Below are positions 8,173 to 18,700 of a stretch of DNA of 64,000 bases, one piece after another (position 1 is the stretch's first letter; each line of letters opens with the position of its first letter). Source of the stretch: Fontibacterium oligotrophicum (GTDB lineage Bacteria; Pseudomonadota; Alphaproteobacteria; Pelagibacterales; Pelagibacteraceae); NCBI GenBank assembly GCA_965235975.1, contig CBDDZZ010000002.1, forward strand, positions 186,001 through 250,000. The letters run 5' to 3'. The notes below the pieces were generated by a model. That model saw only the letters and a program-made list of their open reading frames with translations, searched no databases and was not told where the DNA came from. A program made the translations under genes and the position numbers.

Positions 8173-8481
8173 TTAAATCTTAATTTCCACATCTACACCT
8201 GAAGCTAGATCCAATTTCATTAACGCTTCAACTGTCTGAGGCGTAGGATCTAAAATATCTATCATACGTTTATGTGTTCTTGTTTCAAACTGTTCTCTAC
8301 TTTTTTTATCGATATGGGGTGATCTTAATACTGTAAAAATTTCTTTACGTGTTGGAAGTGGTATAGGTCCTCTAACTTGAGCTCCTGTTCTTTTTGCAGT
8401 ATTTACAATCTCAAGAGTAGACTGATCTAAAACTTTATGATCATACGCTCTTAATTTAATTCTAATATTCTGTTTATCCAT
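8173..8481 (-). CDS. rpsJ: 30S ribosomal protein S10 (uS10)
   Basis: S10 is in the subunit head and, as NusE, also takes part in transcription antitermination with NusB and NusG. The 102-residue protein has QNIRIKLRAYDHKVLDQST, VRGPIPLPTRKEIFTVLRSP and the C-terminal VDVEIKI, all canonical. It follows fusA directly by 3 nt. In many bacteria a tufA gene stands between these two; here there is none. Confidence 0.98.
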   Translation of the reverse strand: MDKQNIRIKLRAYDHKVLDQSTLEIVNTAKRTGAQVRGPIPLPTRKEIFTVLRSPHIDKKSREQFETRTHKRMIDILDPTPQTVEALMKLDLASGVDVEIKI

Positions 8482-8484
8482 AAT

Positions 8485-10560
8485 TTAAGCCATCTTTTTT
8501 GTAACTTCGTCCTGAACATTTTGAGGAACGCGATCATAATGATCAAATTGCATAGTATACTGTGCTCTACCTTGAGACATTGATCTTAAAGTGTTTACAT
8601 AACCAAACATATTCGCGAGTGGAACCATCGCATTAATAACAGCAGCATTACCTCTCTTATCAGTGGATCCAACTTGTCCTCTTCTGCTGTTTAAATCTCC
8701 AATAACATCACCCATATAATCTTCTGGTGTTACTACTTCGACTTTCATGATTGGTTCTAAAAGTTTTGGATTTGCTTGCAAACATAACTCTCTAAAACAA
8801 TATCTAGCTGCTAATTCAAATGCTAAAGGACTAGAGTCTACTTCATGATGTAGTCCATCTAAAATTTGAACTTTATAATCTAACAATGGAAATCCTGCTA
8901 ACACTCCAGAATCTGCAACACTTAAAATTCCTTTCTCAACGCCTGGAATAAATTCTCTTGGAATCGATCCTCCTTTAATTAAATTTTCAACAATTCTACC
9001 CTCTCCTTGAGTTAGAGGCTCAACAGCTAACTTAACTTTAGCAAATTGTCCTGCGCCACCACTTTGTTTTTTGTGTGTATATTCAAGTTTAGAAGTTGAA
9101 GTAATTGTCTCTCTATAAGCAACCTGAGGAGCTCCAATGTTAGCTTCAACTTTAAATTCTCTTTTCATTCTGTCTACAATAATTTCAAGATGCAATTCTC
9201 CCATTCCTTTAATAATTGTTTGTCCAGACTCGTTATCTGAGGAAACTCTAAATGAAGGATCTTCTTTTGCTAAGCGGTTAAGAGCTTCACCCATTTTTTC
9301 TTGGTCATTTTTTGTTTTAGGCTCAACTGCAATTTCTATAACTGGTTCTGGAAAGTCCATTGATTCTAATACGATTGGACTATTTTTGTCACACAGAGTA
9401 TGTCCTGTAATTGTATTTTTAAGACCTGCTAACGCAACAATGTCACCGGCACTTGCACTTTTAATATCTTCCCTATTATTAGCATGCATTAATAACATAC
9501 GACCAATTCTTTCCTCTTTTCCAGTTGTAGCATTAAGTACGCCTGTACCTGTCGATAATGTTCCTGAATAAATTCTAATAAAAGTTAACGATCCAACGAA
9601 AGGATCATTTGCTATTTTAAATGCCAAAGCAGAAAATGGTTCAGAGTCTTTACATTTTCTAACAAGTTCTTCCTCTGAATCTGGTTTAATTCCTTTTACC
9701 TGACCAACGTCCTCGGGACTTGGTAAAAAATCAACTACCGCATCTAAAATTAATTGAACTCCTTTATTTTTAAAAGCAGCTCCACAAACTATTGGAACGA
9801 AAGCAAAAGAAATTGTTCCTTTTCTAATGCAAGCTTTTAGCTCCGCTTCTGAAGGATCTTTTCCATTAAGATAATTTTCCATTACCTTTTCGTCTTGCTC
9901 AACAGCAAGTTCGACTAATTCTTTTCTGTACTTGGCTACCTGCTCTTTCAGATCTGCTGGAATTTCAACATAATCAAATTTAGCACCTAAACTTTCATCT
10001 TGCCAAACAACACCTTTCATTGACACAAGATCAACTACACCTTTAAATGTACTTTCAATTCCAATTGGAAGCTGAAGTACCATAGGAGTTGCACCTAAAC
10101 GCTCTTTAATCATATCAACACACATGAAAAAATTGGCTCCAGTTCTATCTAATTTATTAACAAAACAAATTCTTGGAACTTTATATTTGTCAGCTTGTCT
10201 CCAAACTGTTTCAGATTGCGGTTCAACGCCTGCAACTCCGTCAAAACAAGCTACAGCGCCATCTAAAACCTTTAATGATCTTTCAACTTCAATAGTAAAA
10301 TCAACGTGTCCAGGCGTATCAATAATATTAATTCTATGACCTTTCCAAAAACAAGTAGTTGCTGCAGACGTAATAGTAATTCCTCTTTCTTGTTCTTGCT
10401 CCATCCAATCCATAGTTGCCGCACCATCATGCACTTCACCAATCTTATGTGCTTTGCCAGTGTAATATAAAATTCTTTCTGTAGTAGTAGTTTTGCCAGC
10501 ATCAATGTGAGCTGCAATTCCTATATTTCTATATTTATTTATTGGATATTTTTCGCTCAT
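8485..10560 (-). CDS. fusA: Translation elongation factor G (EF-G)
   Basis: GTPase that drives ribosomal translocation and, with RRF, ribosome recycling. I use the ATG at 10560 (MSEKYPINKYRNIGIAAHID), 691 residues, because it lies 4 nt after the rpsG stop. G1 is AHIDAGKTTTTERI (residues about 17-30), the switch II region is DTPGHVDFTIEVERS and the G4 motif is NKLDRTGA. Domain IV and V follow (GGSIPREFIPGVEKG, RRGQVGSTDKRGN). The length is normal. It is part of the str operon rpsL-rpsG-fusA without tuf. Confidence 0.98.
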   Translation of the reverse strand: MSEKYPINKYRNIGIAAHIDAGKTTTTERILYYTGKAHKIGEVHDGAATMDWMEQEQERGITITSAATTCFWKGHRINIIDTPGHVDFTIEVERSLKVLDGAVACFDGVAGVEPQSETVWRQADKYKVPRICFVNKLDRTGANFFMCVDMIKERLGATPMVLQLPIGIESTFKGVVDLVSMKGVVWQDESLGAKFDYVEIPADLKEQVAKYRKELVELAVEQDEKVMENYLNGKDPSEAELKACIRKGTISFAFVPIVCGAAFKNKGVQLILDAVVDFLPSPEDVGQVKGIKPDSEEELVRKCKDSEPFSALAFKIANDPFVGSLTFIRIYSGTLSTGTGVLNATTGKEERIGRMLLMHANNREDIKSASAGDIVALAGLKNTITGHTLCDKNSPIVLESMDFPEPVIEIAVEPKTKNDQEKMGEALNRLAKEDPSFRVSSDNESGQTIIKGMGELHLEIIVDRMKREFKVEANIGAPQVAYRETITSTSKLEYTHKKQSGGAGQFAKVKLAVEPLTQGEGRIVENLIKGGSIPREFIPGVEKGILSVADSGVLAGFPLLDYKVQILDGLHHEVDSSPLAFELAARYCFRELCLQANPKLLEPIMKVEVVTPEDYMGDVIGDLNSRRGQVGSTDKRGNAAVINAMVPLANMFGYVNTLRSMSQGRAQYTMQFDHYDRVPQNVQDEVTKKMA

Positions 10561-10564
10561 AAAT

Positions 10565-11035
10565 TTACCATCTAAAATGCGCAAAAGCTTTGTTAGCTTC
10601 TGCCATTTTATGAGTATCTTCTCTTTTTTTAATTGCCGAACCTTTGTTAGCTGCAGCGTCTAATAATTCTTTAACTAATTTTTCTTGCATACTCTTATCT
10701 GTTCTTTTTCTAGAAGCATCTATTAGCCAACGGATTGCTAAAGCTTGTGCTCTATCCGCTCTAACATCTACTGGAACTTGGTAGGTCGCGCCACCAACTC
10801 TTCTTGATTTAACTTCTAAATTTGGTTTAACATTTTTTAGTGCGTCATTAAAAATTTTTAATGGATCATCATTTGTTTTAGTTTTAATTAATTCAAAAGT
10901 TTTATATAAAATTTTTTCAGCAACTGTTTTTTTTCCTTGATACATTAATGAATTCATAAATTTTGTAACAACTTTAGATTTGTAAACTGGATCAGGACTT
11001 ACATCTCTTTTAGTTTGTTTTCTTCTTCGTGACAT
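10565..11035 (-). CDS. rpsG: 30S ribosomal protein S7 (uS7)
   Basis: S7 nucleates the head of the small subunit. In E. coli it represses str-operon translation at the rpsL-rpsG junction. Here that junction is only 2 nt, so such an intergenic target is not available. The 156-residue protein has MSRRRKQTKRDVSPDPVYKS, VGGATYQVPVDVRADRAQAL and HKMAEANKAFAHFRW, the standard S7 motifs. Confidence 0.98.
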   Translation of the reverse strand: MSRRRKQTKRDVSPDPVYKSKVVTKFMNSLMYQGKKTVAEKILYKTFELIKTKTNDDPLKIFNDALKNVKPNLEVKSRRVGGATYQVPVDVRADRAQALAIRWLIDASRKRTDKSMQEKLVKELLDAAANKGSAIKKREDTHKMAEANKAFAHFRW

Positions 11036-11037
11036 AA

Positions 11038-11409
11038 TTATTTTGGTCTCTTAGCCCCGTATTTAGATCTTTGTTGTTTCATTTTAGTTACACCTTGAGT
11101 ATCAAGAACTCCTCGAATAGTATGATAACGAACTCCTGGCAAATCTTTTACCCTTCCTCCTCTAATCATAACTACTGAATGCTCTTGTAAATTATGACCT
11201 TCCCCTGGAATATAACTTGTGACTTCAAAGCCATTGGACAAACGAACTCTTGCAACTTTACGTAAAGCTGAATTGGGTTTTTTTGGCGTTGTTGTATAAA
11301 CCCGAGTACACACACCTCTTTTTTGAGGCGATGCTTCTAGTGCAGGAACTTTATTCCTTACTTTTGGTTTAACTCTTCCTCGTTTAACGAGTTGATTAAT
11401 TGTAGGCAT
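11038..11409 (-). CDS. rpsL: 30S ribosomal protein S12 (uS12)
   Basis: S12 monitors codon-anticodon pairing. The 123-residue protein starts MPTINQLVKRGRVK and keeps both regions where streptomycin resistance mutations arise, TTPKKPNSALRKVARV and RVKDLPGVRYHTIRG. The lysine of TPKKPNS is unchanged, the drug-sensitive state. It is the first gene after a 196-bp spacer downstream of rpoC that contains a promoter and a possible structured leader (see separate entries). Confidence 0.98.
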   Translation of the reverse strand: MPTINQLVKRGRVKPKVRNKVPALEASPQKRGVCTRVYTTTPKKPNSALRKVARVRLSNGFEVTSYIPGEGHNLQEHSVVMIRGGRVKDLPGVRYHTIRGVLDTQGVTKMKQQRSKYGAKRPK

Positions 11410-11518
11410 AAATTTTTAAAAAAAGTTTTAACAATTTAAGGATAGAAAATAAGGTCGGAACCTAAAATCTGGTAGGAGTTTAAGTGCTCTAGAGCCTTAC
11501 ATGCTACCTTAAAAAAGT
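11410..11518 (-). promoter_or_regulatory. Candidate structured 5' leader of the str operon
   Basis: From the predicted transcription start near 11518 to the rpsL ATG there are about 109 nt. Two nested pairings are visible: GGTAG with CTACC (11504-11508 with 11471-11475), enclosing TAAG with CTTA around the self-complementary GCTCTAGAGC (11486-11495). A separate hairpin AGGT-TCCG-ACCT lies at 11452-11463. The rest up to the start codon is A/T-rich with no Shine-Dalgarno sequence. A ribosomal-protein autoregulatory leader is an inference; no known family was recognised. Confidence 0.4.
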
Positions 11519-11524
11519 GTGGGC

Positions 11525-11552
11525 ATAATACTTAAATTACACCAAAGGTCAA
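11525..11552 (-). promoter_or_regulatory. Sigma70-like promoter for the rpsL (str) operon
   Basis: On the minus strand TTGACC (11552-11547) is followed after 16 nt by TATTAT (11530-11525). Five of six bases match the consensus -35 and five of six the -10. It lies about 30-80 nt downstream of the rpoC stop and about 115 nt before rpsL, so str/S10/spc transcription can start here independently of rpoBC read-through. I see no convincing rho-independent terminator after rpoC. Confidence 0.65.
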
Positions 11553-11605
11553 ATTGTAGTTGTGTGAAAAACTGTTTAAATAATATTGAAAAACTTAGCT
11601 TATTT

Positions 11606-14600
11606 CTACTTTGTTACTTCTAATTGCTCTGGTGCTTTTGCCTTATTATTTTGAAGTTCCATGTCCCTTTCACGAGCGATTTTAGAGTATTTAAATGTAC
11701 TATCGCCTGTTCCCGCAGGTATTAGTCTGCCAACAATAACATTTTCCTTTAAGCCGTGCAGTACATCAATTTTTCCTTTTATTGCTGCTTCCGTTAGAAC
11801 TCGTGTTGTTTCTTGGAACGAAGCTGCAGAAATAAATGATTTAGTTTGCAAAGAGGCTTTTGTAATACCTAATAATACTGGATCAACTTTTGCAGGAGAC
11901 TTGCCCTCTGAAACTAATTTTTTATTTAATTCATCTAAATCTATTTTATCAACTAATTCTCCAACTAAGAAAGATGTATCGCCTGAAGCTTTAATTTCAA
12001 CTTTTCGTAACATTTGTCTTACAATAACTTCTATGTGTTTATCGTTAATAATAACACCTTGTAGTCTGTAAACCTCTTGAACTTCATCTATAAAATAATT
12101 TGCTAGGGCTTCTACACCTAAAATTCTTAAAATATCATGAGGAGCAGGACTTCCGTCTAATAAATATTCTCCTTTTTTAATTTCTTCACCTGGATTGAAG
12201 TTTACTTGTTTTCCTTTTGGAATTAAATATGAAGATTCAACTCCTGCTTTTGATTTAATTGTAATTTTAAGTTTTCCTCTAACTTCTTTTCCAAATTCAA
12301 TTTTACCATCATTCTCTGCAATAATTGCTCCTTCTTTTGGTTTTCTTGCTTCAAATAATTCAGCAACTCTTGGTAATCCCCCTGTTATATCTTTTGTCTT
12401 AGAAGTTGCTTTAGGTAATCTAGCTAATACATCTCCTGCATTAACTTTGTCGCCATCTTCAACTGATAGAATAGTTTCTGGAACTAAATAATATCTTGCT
12501 TCATTGTCATCTGCTTTTTTAACAACTTTGCCTTTACCATCTCTTAACGTAATTCTTGGTTTAAGATCAAGATTTCTAGATTGACCTCTCCAATCTAAAA
12601 CAACTTTAGAAGAAATTCCTGTAGCTTCGTCTGTAGAGTCAGTAATTGATGCTCCATCAATTAAATCTACAAAATTAACAATTCCGTCTGTTTCTGAAAT
12701 AACTGGCAAAGTATATGGATCCCATTCACAAATTTTTTGACCTTTTTTAACTGACTGATCTGGCTTAGCAAAAAGTTTAGATCCGTATGGAATTTTATAC
12801 ATTGCAACGTTTGTTCCATTTTTCTCAATAATAATTTCAGTATTTCTTCCCATAACTATTAATTCTTTTTTAGAATCTTCAATTAAATTTTGATTAGAAA
12901 CTTTTAAAATACCCTCAGAAGGAGCAGTAATTGATGACTCTTGCTTAATTTGGGCTGTACCTCCAACGTGGAACGTCCTCATAGTAAGTTGTGTTCCTGG
13001 CTCCCCAATCGATTGTGCTGCAATCATTCCAACGCATTCACCAATTGATACTAGTCTTCCTCTTGCTAAATCTCTTCCATAACAAGTTATACAAATTCCA
13101 TCTTTTGCTTCACAGGTAATTGGTGAATAAACATCAATAGATTTAACTCCTGCGGCATCCATTAGTTCGCACTGTTTTTCTTCGATTAATTGTTTTGCTT
13201 TCACAATAACATCGCCTGTATTTGGAGCTTTTATATCTTTGGCGGCAATTCTACCTAACGATCTCTCTGTTAAGGATACGATTATGTTACCCCCTTCTAT
13301 TATCTCACTAATATTAATGTGTTTTTTAGTTCCACAGAATTTAAGTCTTACAATTACATCTTGAGAGACATCGCAAAGTCTTCTTGTTAAATATCCAGAA
13401 TTTGCAGTCTTTAAAGCTGTGTCCGCTAAACCTTTTCGCGCTCCATGCGTTGATGTAAAGTATTCTAAAACTGTTAAACCTTCTTTAAAGTTTGAAATAA
13501 TAGGCGTTTCAATAATTTCTCCTGATGGTTTTGCCATTAGACCTCTCATACCCGCTAACTGTTTCATCTGAGCTGCTGAACCTCTCGCTCCAGAATCAGC
13601 CATCATAAATATAGAGTTAGTTGTTATAGAGCCATCCTCTTTATTAACTTTTGATGCTGAGATATTTTTCATCATCTCACTTGCAATTTTGTCAGTACAT
13701 TTTGACCACTGGTCTACAACTTTATTATATTTTTCACCTTTAGTAATTAAGCCTTCAGAATATTGTGTTTCATACTCCTCAACCATTTTTTTAGCATCAG
13801 ATATAATTTTTTCTTTTGATTCTGGAATAACTAAATCATCTTTTCCAAAGGATATTCCTGCTTTAAATGCATTATGGAAACCTATTCCCATTAATTTATC
13901 ACAAAAAATTACTGTTTCTTTTTGTCCACAATATCTAAAAATTATATCTATTAATTCTGATATTTGTTTTTTTGTTAACAATTTATTTACGAGATCAAAA
14001 GAAATTTTGTGATGTTTAGGAAGTATGTCTGCTAGTAAAAATCTACCGACACTCGTTTGATATGTTTTAAAAACTGGTTTGCCTTTTTCATCAACGGTTT
14101 CAAATCTAGATACAATCTTAGAATGAACATTTATTGACTTATTCTCAAGGCCTTGTGCTATTTCATCTAAGTTTAGAAAATAACCAACTGGCTTAGTATC
14201 TTGATCTCCAAAAAACTGTGACATGTAGTAAATTCCTAAAACCATATCTTGAGATGGAACAATTATAGGTTTTCCATTTGACGGGCTTAAAATATTATTA
14301 GTCGACATCATTAATACTCTCGCCTCTAATTGAGCCTCTAAACTTAAAGGAACATGAACAGCCATTTGATCACCATCAAAGTCTGCATTAAAAGCAGCTG
14401 TTACCAAAGGATGTAATTGGATTGCTTTACCTTCAATTAATAAAGGTTCAAAAGCCTGAATTCCCAATCTATGTAGTGTTGGAGCTCGATTTAAAAGAAT
14501 GGGATGCTCTCTAACAACTTCTTCTAAAATATCCCAAACTTCTGATTTTTCTTTTTCTACTATTTTTTTTGCCTGTTTAATTGTGGTAGCTAATCCTAAT

Positions 14601-15766
14601 TTATCTAATTTTGCATAAATAAATGGCTTAAATAATTCTAGGGCCATTTTTTTTGGAAGGCCGCATTGATGTAGTTTTAATTCAGGCCCTACAACAATTA
14701 CTGATCTTCCAGAGTAATCAACTCGTTTTCCCAATAGATTTTGTCTAAAGCGACCTTGTTTACCTTTAAGCATATCTGCTAAAGATTTAAGAGGTCTTTT
14801 TCCAGTCCCTGTTATAACTCTTCCTCTTCTTCCATTATCAAATAAAGCATCCACTGCTTCTTGCAACATACGTTTTTCATTTCTTACAATAATATCAGGT
14901 GCTCTTAATTCCATTAATCTTTTTAATCGATTATTTCTATTAATCACTCTTCGATATAAATCGTTAAGATCAGATGTTGCAAACCTTCCGCCATCAAGTG
15001 GAACTAAAGGTCTAAGTTCAGGAGGAATTACTGGAATGACAGTTAAGATCATCCACTCCGGCTTATTTCCAGAATTAATAAAATTTTCAACTAATTTTAA
15101 TCTTTTAATAGTTCTTTCCTCAGCAACTTTTGAAGTTGTGTTTTTTAATAGTTCTCTTAATCTTTCTCTTTCAGCCGGTAAATCAATTGCAGCCAATACT
15201 TCTCTTATAGCCTCGGCGCCAATTCCCGCTGAAAATTGATCCTCACCATATTTTTCTTGGGCTTTTAATAGTTCTTCTTCTGTAATTAACTGGTTTTTTT
15301 TAAATTCTGTAAGACCTGGCTCGATAATTATAAAATTTTCAAAATACAAAACTTTCTCGAGATCTTTAAGTTTCATATCCATTGCAAGCGCTATTCTACT
15401 TGGCAATGATTTTAAAAACCAAATGTGAGAAACTGGCGTTGATAATTCTACGTGACCCATACGTTCACGTCTTACATTGGCTTTAGTAACTTCCACGCCG
15501 CACTTTTCGCAGATAATTCCTCTAAACTTCATACGTTTGTATTTACCGCACAAACATTCGTAATCTTTTACAGGTCCAAATATTCTAGAACAAAATAATC
15601 CATCTTTTTCAGGTTTAAAGGTTCTATAATTTATTGTTTCTGGCTTTTTAATTTCGCCAAATGACCAAGATTTAATCTTTTCAGGGCTTGCTAAAGAAAT
15701 TTTAATATTATTAAAATTTTCTTTATTAATATTTTTTTTAAATAAATTTGTTAATTCTTTGCTCAT
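11606..15766 (-). CDS. rpoC: DNA-directed RNA polymerase subunit beta'
   Basis: Catalytic subunit of RNA polymerase. The 1386-residue protein has the first zinc-binding site with Cys71, Cys73, Cys86 and Cys89 (CLCGKYKRMKFRGIICEKC). The active-site magnesium loop NADFDGDQMAVHVP is at about residues 460-473, and the second zinc cluster is in CEAKDGICITCYGRD. The trigger-loop neighbourhood GEPGTQLTMRTFHVGG is intact. It starts 3 nt after rpoB and is the last gene before the spacer that carries the str promoter. Length matches other alphaproteobacteria. Confidence 0.98.
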   Translation of the reverse strand: MSKELTNLFKKNINKENFNNIKISLASPEKIKSWSFGEIKKPETINYRTFKPEKDGLFCSRIFGPVKDYECLCGKYKRMKFRGIICEKCGVEVTKANVRRERMGHVELSTPVSHIWFLKSLPSRIALAMDMKLKDLEKVLYFENFIIIEPGLTEFKKNQLITEEELLKAQEKYGEDQFSAGIGAEAIREVLAAIDLPAERERLRELLKNTTSKVAEERTIKRLKLVENFINSGNKPEWMILTVIPVIPPELRPLVPLDGGRFATSDLNDLYRRVINRNNRLKRLMELRAPDIIVRNEKRMLQEAVDALFDNGRRGRVITGTGKRPLKSLADMLKGKQGRFRQNLLGKRVDYSGRSVIVVGPELKLHQCGLPKKMALELFKPFIYAKLDKLGLATTIKQAKKIVEKEKSEVWDILEEVVREHPILLNRAPTLHRLGIQAFEPLLIEGKAIQLHPLVTAAFNADFDGDQMAVHVPLSLEAQLEARVLMMSTNNILSPSNGKPIIVPSQDMVLGIYYMSQFFGDQDTKPVGYFLNLDEIAQGLENKSINVHSKIVSRFETVDEKGKPVFKTYQTSVGRFLLADILPKHHKISFDLVNKLLTKKQISELIDIIFRYCGQKETVIFCDKLMGIGFHNAFKAGISFGKDDLVIPESKEKIISDAKKMVEEYETQYSEGLITKGEKYNKVVDQWSKCTDKIASEMMKNISASKVNKEDGSITTNSIFMMADSGARGSAAQMKQLAGMRGLMAKPSGEIIETPIISNFKEGLTVLEYFTSTHGARKGLADTALKTANSGYLTRRLCDVSQDVIVRLKFCGTKKHINISEIIEGGNIIVSLTERSLGRIAAKDIKAPNTGDVIVKAKQLIEEKQCELMDAAGVKSIDVYSPITCEAKDGICITCYGRDLARGRLVSIGECVGMIAAQSIGEPGTQLTMRTFHVGGTAQIKQESSITAPSEGILKVSNQNLIEDSKKELIVMGRNTEIIIEKNGTNVAMYKIPYGSKLFAKPDQSVKKGQKICEWDPYTLPVISETDGIVNFVDLIDGASITDSTDEATGISSKVVLDWRGQSRNLDLKPRITLRDGKGKVVKKADDNEARYYLVPETILSVEDGDKVNAGDVLARLPKATSKTKDITGGLPRVAELFEARKPKEGAIIAENDGKIEFGKEVRGKLKITIKSKAGVESSYLIPKGKQVNFNPGEEIKKGEYLLDGSPAPHDILRILGVEALANYFIDEVQEVYRLQGVIINDKHIEVIVRQMLRKVEIKASGDTSFLVGELVDKIDLDELNKKLVSEGKSPAKVDPVLLGITKASLQTKSFISAASFQETTRVLTEAAIKGKIDVLHGLKENVIVGRLIPAGTGDSTFKYSKIARERDMELQNNKAKAPEQLEVTK

Positions 15767-15769
15767 AAT

Positions 15770-18700
15770 CTAATTCGTTAATTCAATATTTAAGCCTAAT
15801 GATCGAATTTCTTTAATTAAAACGTTAAAGGACTCTGGTACTCCTGATTCAAAATCATCATCCCCTTTAACAATAGTTTCATAAACTTTTGTCCTACCCG
15901 CTACGTCATCGGATTTAATTGTCAGAATTTCTTGTAATGTATAAGCGGCTCCATAGGCCTCTAATGCCCAAACTTCCATTTCTCCAAATCTTTGACCACC
16001 AAATTGAGCTTTTCCACCTAAAGGTTGTTGTGTAACCAAGCTGTAAGGGCCCGTAGAACGAGCATGAATCTTATCATCAACCATGTGGGCTAATTTCAAC
16101 ATATAAATAATACCAACTGTAACTTGACGATCTATTTTTTCACCAGTTCTGCCATCGAATAAATCAGTTTGTCCAGACTCAGGTAATCCACAAAATTTTA
16201 ACATTTCAGTAACATCGTTTACACTAGCTCCGTCAAAAACTGGTGTAGCTATGGGAACTCCACTAGATAAATTAAAGCTTAATTCATTAAGTTCCGAGTC
16301 AGATAAATTTTTGATTTCATCAGCAACCTCACCTTTATAAATTTTTCCAAGATAATTCTTTAACTCGTCTTTTTTAGAAGAACTTTTTTGTACATCTTCA
16401 ATTAACTTTTTAATTTTTTCACCCATCTCCGAACAGGCCCATCCTAAATGAGTTTCTAAAATTTGACCAACATTCATACGACTAGGAACGCCTAATGGAT
16501 TTAAAACAATATCAACTGGTTTACCATCTTTCATATAAGGCATATCTTCAACTGGAACAATTCGACTGATAACACCTTTATTGCCGTGTCTACCTGCCAT
16601 TTTATCACCTGCTTGAAGTTTTCTTTTCATAGCAACGAAAACTTTCACCATTTTCATAACTCCAGGCAATAAATCATCTCCTTTTTGAATTTTATCAACT
16701 TGGTCTTCAAATCTAGTTTGAATATCTTTTTTTGCTTTTACAAACTGTTCTTTCAAAATTGCTAAATTAGATTGTACTTTTTTATCTTCAATAACTAATT
16801 TAAATAATTCATTTGCAGTTAGTTCAGAAAGATTATCCTCTGATAGAACGGTATCTTTTTTTAAAGATTTGAAATCTTCTTCAAGTTTAGTAGAGACCAA
16901 TGTGTTTTTAACTCTGGCTTTAATATTTGACTCTAATATTTCTTCCTCTGCATTTTTATCATTTTGAACTGACTCTATTTCAGCTCTTTCGATAGAGATT
17001 GCTCTTTCATCTTTTTCAATTCCATGTCTATTAAATACGCGCACTTCAACTACAACACCATTTGTTCCTGAAGGCATTTTTAAAGATGTATCTCTTACAT
17101 CAATTGCTTTTTCTCCAAAGATTGCTCTTAATAATTTTTCTTCTGCATTGACTGGTGAATCTCCTTTTGGAGTAACTTTTCCAACTAATATGTCCCCAGG
17201 TTTAACTTCGGCACCAACATAAACAACTCCAGATTCATCTAAATTAATTAGGTTTTCTTCAGCTGTATTTGGAATATCTCTTGTAATTTCTTCAGGTCCA
17301 AGTTTGGTGTCTCTGGCCATAACACTATACTCTTCAATGTGAATTGAAGTAAAAACATCGTCAGTAACACATCTTTCCGATATTAGTATGGAGTCCTCAA
17401 AGTTGTAACCTCGCCATGGCATGAATGCGACCATTACATTTTTACCTAATGCTAGTTCACCAAATTGAGTTGAGGGACCGTCCGCAATAACATCGCCTTT
17501 TCTAATTTTATCACCAACTTTTACTAAAGGTCTTTGATTAATACAGGTATTCTGATTGGACCTTTGAAATTTGCTTAAGTTATAAATATCAACACCAGAT
17601 TTTGTAAGATCTTTTTCAGTCGTTACCCTCACAACAATTCTTTTTCCATCAATTTTATCGACAACGCCATCACGTTTTGCAACTAATGTAGCTCCAGAAT
17701 CTACTGCAACATCTTTTTCTATTCCCGTTCCAACCAATGGAGATTCATTTTTAATTAAAGGAACAGCTTGTCTCATCATATTTGATCCCATTAAAGCTCT
17801 ATTCGCATCATCATTTTCTAAAAAAGGAATTAACGCTGCAGCAACTGATACAACTTGTTTTGGAGATACGTCCATAAAATCAACATTTTCAGGTTTTGCT
17901 AATTCAAATCCTAAAGATTTTCTGCATGAAACTAAATCATCAACAAAAGTATTTTCTTTACTTAACGGTGAGTTAGCTTGCGCAATTGTATATTTGCCTT
18001 CTTCCATTGCAGATAAATAATGAATTTCTTTTGTAACTTTTCCACTCACGACTTTTCTGTATGGACTTTCTATGAAACCATATTTGTTAATTCTTGAATA
18101 GGTCGCTAAACTATTAATTAATCCGATATTTGGTCCTTCTGGTGTTTCAATTGGACAAATTCTTCCGTAATGCGTTGGATGAACATCTCGAACTTCAAAT
18201 CCCGCTCTTTCTCTATTTAAACCTCCAGGTCCAAGAGCTGATACTCTTCTTTTATGAGTTATTTCAGCAAGTGGATTTGTTTGATCCATAAATTGAGATA
18301 ATGGCGAAGTTCCAAAAAATTCTTTAAGACAAGCTGCAATTGGCTTAGCATTAATTAAATCTTGTGGCATTACTGAATCAATTTCAACTGACGCCATTTT
18401 TTCTTTAATAGCTCGCTCCATTCTTATTAATCCAATTCTAAATTGATTTTCCACAAGTTCACCAACTGATCTGAGTCTACGATTTCCTAAATGATCGATG
18501 TCGTCTACTTCACCTTTTCCATCTTTCAAATCCAACATATGTTTAACAATAATAACAATGTCCTCTTTCCTAAGAACGGTTAATTTTGGATCACAATCAA
18601 GATCCATTCTAGCATTCATCTTAACTCTACCTGTTTCTGAAAGATCATATCTAGTGTGATTAAAAAATAGATTTCCAAATAAATTTTTAGCTGTTTCTAT

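Noticed and set aside
9137..9571. Plus-strand frame of 144 codons opposite fusA, and similar ones opposite rpoC (11661-12071) and rplL (19966-20310)
   Set aside because: All are antisense to essential genes, with low-complexity serine/leucine/alanine content and no independent start signals.
11553..11605. Rho-independent terminator after rpoC
   Set aside because: There are T-runs but no G/C-containing stem in front of them; read-through into the str operon seems likely.
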